Program-made: the position numbers and the translations under genes
The notes under the pieces: model-generated
Told to the model about the DNA's origin: nothing
Databases searched by the model: none
What the model saw: the letters and a program-made list of their open reading frames with translations, nothing else
Shown: positions 50,645 through 53,275 of the stretch, piece by piece
How the letters are laid out: each line of letters starts with the position of its first letter
How positions within the stretch are numbered: position 1 is the first letter of the stretch
From: Pseudomonadota bacterium
GTDB taxonomy: Bacteria > Pseudomonadota > Alphaproteobacteria > Rhizobiales > Xanthobacteraceae
DNA length: 53,275 nt
Reading direction: 5' to 3'
Assembly: GCA_023422775.1 (NCBI GenBank)
Contig: JAFAGM010000009.1
Location: forward strand, 1-53,275

Positions 50645-53122
50645 TCAAGTCCCGCGCGGCTTGACCCGGCGGGTCGGCAGCGCGCTGGCAGGGTCTTCCG
50701 GCCAGGGATGCCGGGGGTAGCGGCCGCGCAGGTCCGAGCGGACGGCCGCATAGCTGCCGCGCCAGAACCCCGGCAGATCGCGCGTCACCTGCACCGGCCG
50801 CTGCGCCGGCGACAGCAATTCCAGCACCAGCGGCACCGCGCCCCTGGCGATCGAGGGATGGGTATTGAGCCCGAACAACTCCTGCAGGCGAACCGCGATG
50901 GTCGGCCCCTGCTCGGCTTCATAATCGATCGCCAGCATGGTGCCGGTGGGCGCTTCGAAATGCGTCGGCGCCTCCCGCTCCAGCCGTGCGCGCAATTCCC
51001 ACGGCAGCAGCGCCAGCAGCGCGTCCGAGAGTTCGCCGGGCGAAAGTTCCTTCAGCGCGGTCTTGTCGTAGAGCACAGGCGCCAGCCAGTTGTCGGATTC
51101 GGCAGCGAGCGCCGCATCCGACAGATCGGGCCAACTGTCGCCTTCGGCCTTGCGCAGGAAGGCGACGCGGTCGCGCCATTGCTTCGACGATTTCGACCAT
51201 GGCAGCTTGTCGAGCCCGGCGGCAACCAGCCCGTCGGCAAATATTTTCGCGGTCGCAGCCGAAGGCGACAGCGCCATCGGCGCTTCCGACAGCGTGATCG
51301 CGTGCAGGGTTTTCCTGCGGCGCCCGCGCAGCGCCATGGCGCCGCGGTCGAACGAAATTTCCTCGGTGCTCTCGATCTGGTCGGCGAAGCGCTGCTCGAT
51401 ATCGGCCTGCGCGATCGGCGCGGCCAGCAGAATTCGGCCCTGCGCGGCGGTGCCGGTCAGTTCGGCGACCGCGATATAGGGCGCGCGCGCCAGCGACGAA
51501 GTCTGATCGACGGCGGCGCCGCGGCCGTTGGCGAGCACGAAACTGCCATTGCCGCGGTTGCGCGCGACGCGATCGGGGAAGGCAAGCGCCAGCATGATGC
51601 CCGTGGATGGCTGGACATCCGCGCCGGGCGGCCCTTCCGTCGCCGCCACCTGCTGGGCCCAGCGCTGCGCCAGACTGCGTGCGCTGCTTGCGCGTGGCGC
51701 GCGGTCGCGGCGAAACTGATCCAGCCTGTGATCGAGATCGACACTGTCGCCGCCAAGGCCGCGCTCGGTCAGGATGGCTGCAATCCCGGCGGCATCTTCG
51801 CCGGCTCCCAGCCGATGCGAGTCCACGATCATGCGCGCCAGTCGCGGCGGCAGCGCCAGGGCGCGCAGGCTCTTGCCTTCGGCCGTGATCCGTCCGTCGG
51901 AATCGAGCGCGCCAAGTTCTGACAGCAAACTGTTGGCTTCCTTCAGCGCAGGCGCCGGCGGCGGATCGAAAAACGCCAGCGTGGCGGGATCGCGGACGCC
52001 CCACTGCGCGAGATCGAGCACCAGCGAGGAAAGGTCGGCCGAGAGAATTTCGGGCTGCGTGTAGGCTGCGAGCGAAGCGGTCTGCGGCTCGTCCCACAGC
52101 CGGTAGCAAACGCCGGGCTCGGTGCGGCCGGCGCGGCCGCGGCGCTGATCGACCGCGGCGCGCGAGGCGCGCACGGTCTCCAGCCGGGTCAGGCCGATAT
52201 CCGGCTCGTAGCGCGGCACCCGCGCCATGCCGGAATCGACGACGATGCGCACGCCCTCGATGGTCAGCGAAGTCTCGGCAATCGAGGTCGCCAGCACCAC
52301 CTTGCGCTGCCCCTTCGGCGCCGGCGCGATGGCGCGATCCTGCACGCTCGCATCGAGCGCGCCGAACAGCGGCACGATCTCGACGCTCGCATCATGAACC
52401 CGCTCGGCGAGAAAACTCTGCGTCCGGCGGATTTCGGCGGCACCCGGCAGGAACGCCAGCACCGAGCCGGGATCGGCGCGCAGCGCAGCCGCGATCGCAT
52501 CCGCCATCTGCCGCTCCAGCGGCGCATCGGCCTTGCGGCCGAGATAGCGCGTCTCGACCGGAAAGGCGCGGCCTTCGCTGGCAACCACCGGCGCGTCGCC
52601 CAGCAGCTTGCCGACCCGTGCGCCATCGAGCGTCGCCGACATCACCAGAATGCGCAGGTCCTCGCGCAAACCCGTCTGCGCATCGCGCGCCAGCGCAAGC
52701 CCCAGATCGGCATCCAGCGAGCGTTCGTGAAACTCGTCGAACAGCACGGCGGCGACGCCGGTCAGTTCGGGATCGTCGAGGATCTGCCGCGAGAAAATCC
52801 CTTCGGTCACGACTTCGATCCGCGTCGCGCGCGATATCTTTGAGCCGAAGCGGACGCGATAGCCGACGGTCTCGCCGGCGCGCTCGCCCAGTGTCCGCGC
52901 CATCCGCTCGGCGCTGGCCCGCGCCGCGATCCGCCGCGGCTCCAGCATGATGATCTTCCGGCCCTTCAACCAGGGCGCATCGAGCAGCGCCAGCGGCACC
53001 CGCGTGGTCTTGCCGGCGCCCGGCGGCGCGACAAGGACCGCGGTGTTGTCGGCCGCGAGCGTGCGCGCGAGTTCATCGAGCACCGTGTCGATCGGAAGAG
53101 GGGTATCGAAGCTGCGGGGCAA
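50645..53122 (-). CDS. hrpB: ATP-dependent helicase HrpB
   Basis: The product is 825 residues, full length. DEAH helicase motifs are I 'VAPPGAGKTTRVPLALL', Ia 'MLEPRRIAARASAERMA', II 'LFDEFHERSLD' (DEFH), III 'MSATLDG', V 'VLATSIAETSLTIEGV' and VI 'QRRGRAGRTEPGVCYRLW'. HrpB-specific C-terminal domains follow, with '...RPVQVTRDLPGFWRGSY' at the end. The cellular role in RNA metabolism is not firmly known. Confidence 0.96.
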   Translation of the reverse strand: MPRSFDTPLPIDTVLDELARTLAADNTAVLVAPPGAGKTTRVPLALLDAPWLKGRKIIMLEPRRIAARASAERMARTLGERAGETVGYRVRFGSKISRATRIEVVTEGIFSRQILDDPELTGVAAVLFDEFHERSLDADLGLALARDAQTGLREDLRILVMSATLDGARVGKLLGDAPVVASEGRAFPVETRYLGRKADAPLERQMADAIAAALRADPGSVLAFLPGAAEIRRTQSFLAERVHDASVEIVPLFGALDASVQDRAIAPAPKGQRKVVLATSIAETSLTIEGVRIVVDSGMARVPRYEPDIGLTRLETVRASRAAVDQRRGRAGRTEPGVCYRLWDEPQTASLAAYTQPEILSADLSSLVLDLAQWGVRDPATLAFFDPPPAPALKEANSLLSELGALDSDGRITAEGKSLRALALPPRLARMIVDSHRLGAGEDAAGIAAILTERGLGGDSVDLDHRLDQFRRDRAPRASSARSLAQRWAQQVAATEGPPGADVQPSTGIMLALAFPDRVARNRGNGSFVLANGRGAAVDQTSSLARAPYIAVAELTGTAAQGRILLAAPIAQADIEQRFADQIESTEEISFDRGAMALRGRRRKTLHAITLSEAPMALSPSAATAKIFADGLVAAGLDKLPWSKSSKQWRDRVAFLRKAEGDSWPDLSDAALAAESDNWLAPVLYDKTALKELSPGELSDALLALLPWELRARLEREAPTHFEAPTGTMLAIDYEAEQGPTIAVRLQELFGLNTHPSIARGAVPLVLELLSPAQRPVQVTRDLPGFWRGSYAAVRSDLRGRYPRHPWPEDPASALPTRRVKPRGT

Positions 53123-53176
53123 AGGCTCTCATCCGTCATCACCCGCGAAGGCGCATAGGCGTTAAGTTTAGACTTG

Positions 53177-53206
53177 CATGCTGGAATCACTCGTGATTCG
53201 AGCATG
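53177..53206. repeat. Dyad element near the right edge
   Basis: Two 14-base arms, CATGCTGGAATCAC and GTGATTCGAGCATG, are inverted with a 2-base centre and one mismatched pair. It lies 55 bases upstream of hrpB on the far side; a gene beyond the window could be its target. No T-run follows, so an operator is as likely as a terminator. Confidence 0.5.
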
Positions 53207-53275
53207 ATATGACTCACGAATCGCTTGTAAATGAAGACTGGACGAGAGTGGTTGGCCGGCTTGGCGGTGCCTCGC

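Overview
The window looks like a chromosomal segment of an alphaproteobacterium close to Bradyrhizobium. This is inferred from the high GC, the very frequent dispersed palindromes (of the 'gtcattgcgag...' and 'gtcatcgcccggc' types), a DUF1036 protein, class III cyclase/TolB-like/TPR fusions, and the housekeeping gene orders rpmH-rnpA-yidC-engB-argB and ffs-dnaX-ybaB-recR. No species call is possible from sequence reading alone.

Layout. (1) 1-6.2 kb: the 3' end of an amidase, a D-amino-acid-dehydrogenase-like FAD enzyme, a chemoreceptor with an upstream solitary periplasmic binding protein, and an autotransporter remnant. (2) 6.2-15.3 kb: a sugar catabolic locus. A LacI regulator, aldo/keto reductase, TIM-barrel lactonase and FucU/RbsD mutarotase read leftward. 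A peptide-type ABC transporter (two permeases, two ATPases, a binding protein) reads rightward. The binding-protein gene carries an in-frame stop inside a short AT-rich patch. (3) 15.3-22.4 kb: an accessory tract ending at a tRNA-Arg(ACG). It holds a winged-helix/nucleotidyltransferase pair behind a striking inverted repeat, a HigA-type antitoxin whose toxin has decayed, a secreted NPYDPNS-repeat protein, an adenylate cyclase with TolB-like and TPR parts, a PrlF-YhaV toxin-antitoxin operon with an 18-bp palindrome over its promoter, and a frameshifted small ORF. (4) 22.7-35.7 kb: an orphan histidine kinase, then housekeeping genes: rpmH, rnpA, yidC, engB, DUF423, argB, DUF1036, a HAD phosphatase, dapD, dapE and the opposing def-fmt-truA group. 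(5) 35.7-45.1 kb: a CtrA-like site between def and rmuC, a small GIY-YIG gene boxed by near-perfect inverted repeats, an AmpG-like permease, a secreted small protein, the ffs-dnaX-ybaB-recR group, a HIT protein, NudC and a PfkB kinase. (6) 45.1-53.3 kb: an Lrp/AsnC regulator, a small membrane-anchored protein plus a second chemoreceptor with a histidine-rich membrane sensor, a phosphoglucomutase/phosphomannomutase, a MntA/HepT pair, a membrane-anchored aspartic protease and the HrpB helicase.

How the parts work together. The 6-15 kb locus reads as import and oxidative breakdown of an L-fucose-like sugar under LacI control (mutarotation, 1-dehydrogenation, lactone hydrolysis); later steps are not in the window. 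Lysine/peptidoglycan supply (dapD, dapE, ampG-like), arginine synthesis (argB), translation start and tRNA modification (def, fmt, truA), ribosome and membrane biogenesis (rpmH, rnpA, engB, yidC, ffs) and replication/repair (dnaX, recR, rmuC) form the core. Four toxin-antitoxin or toxin-antitoxin-like loci, one of them decayed, sit in or near the accessory parts. Dispersed palindromes occupy most longer gaps in the core.
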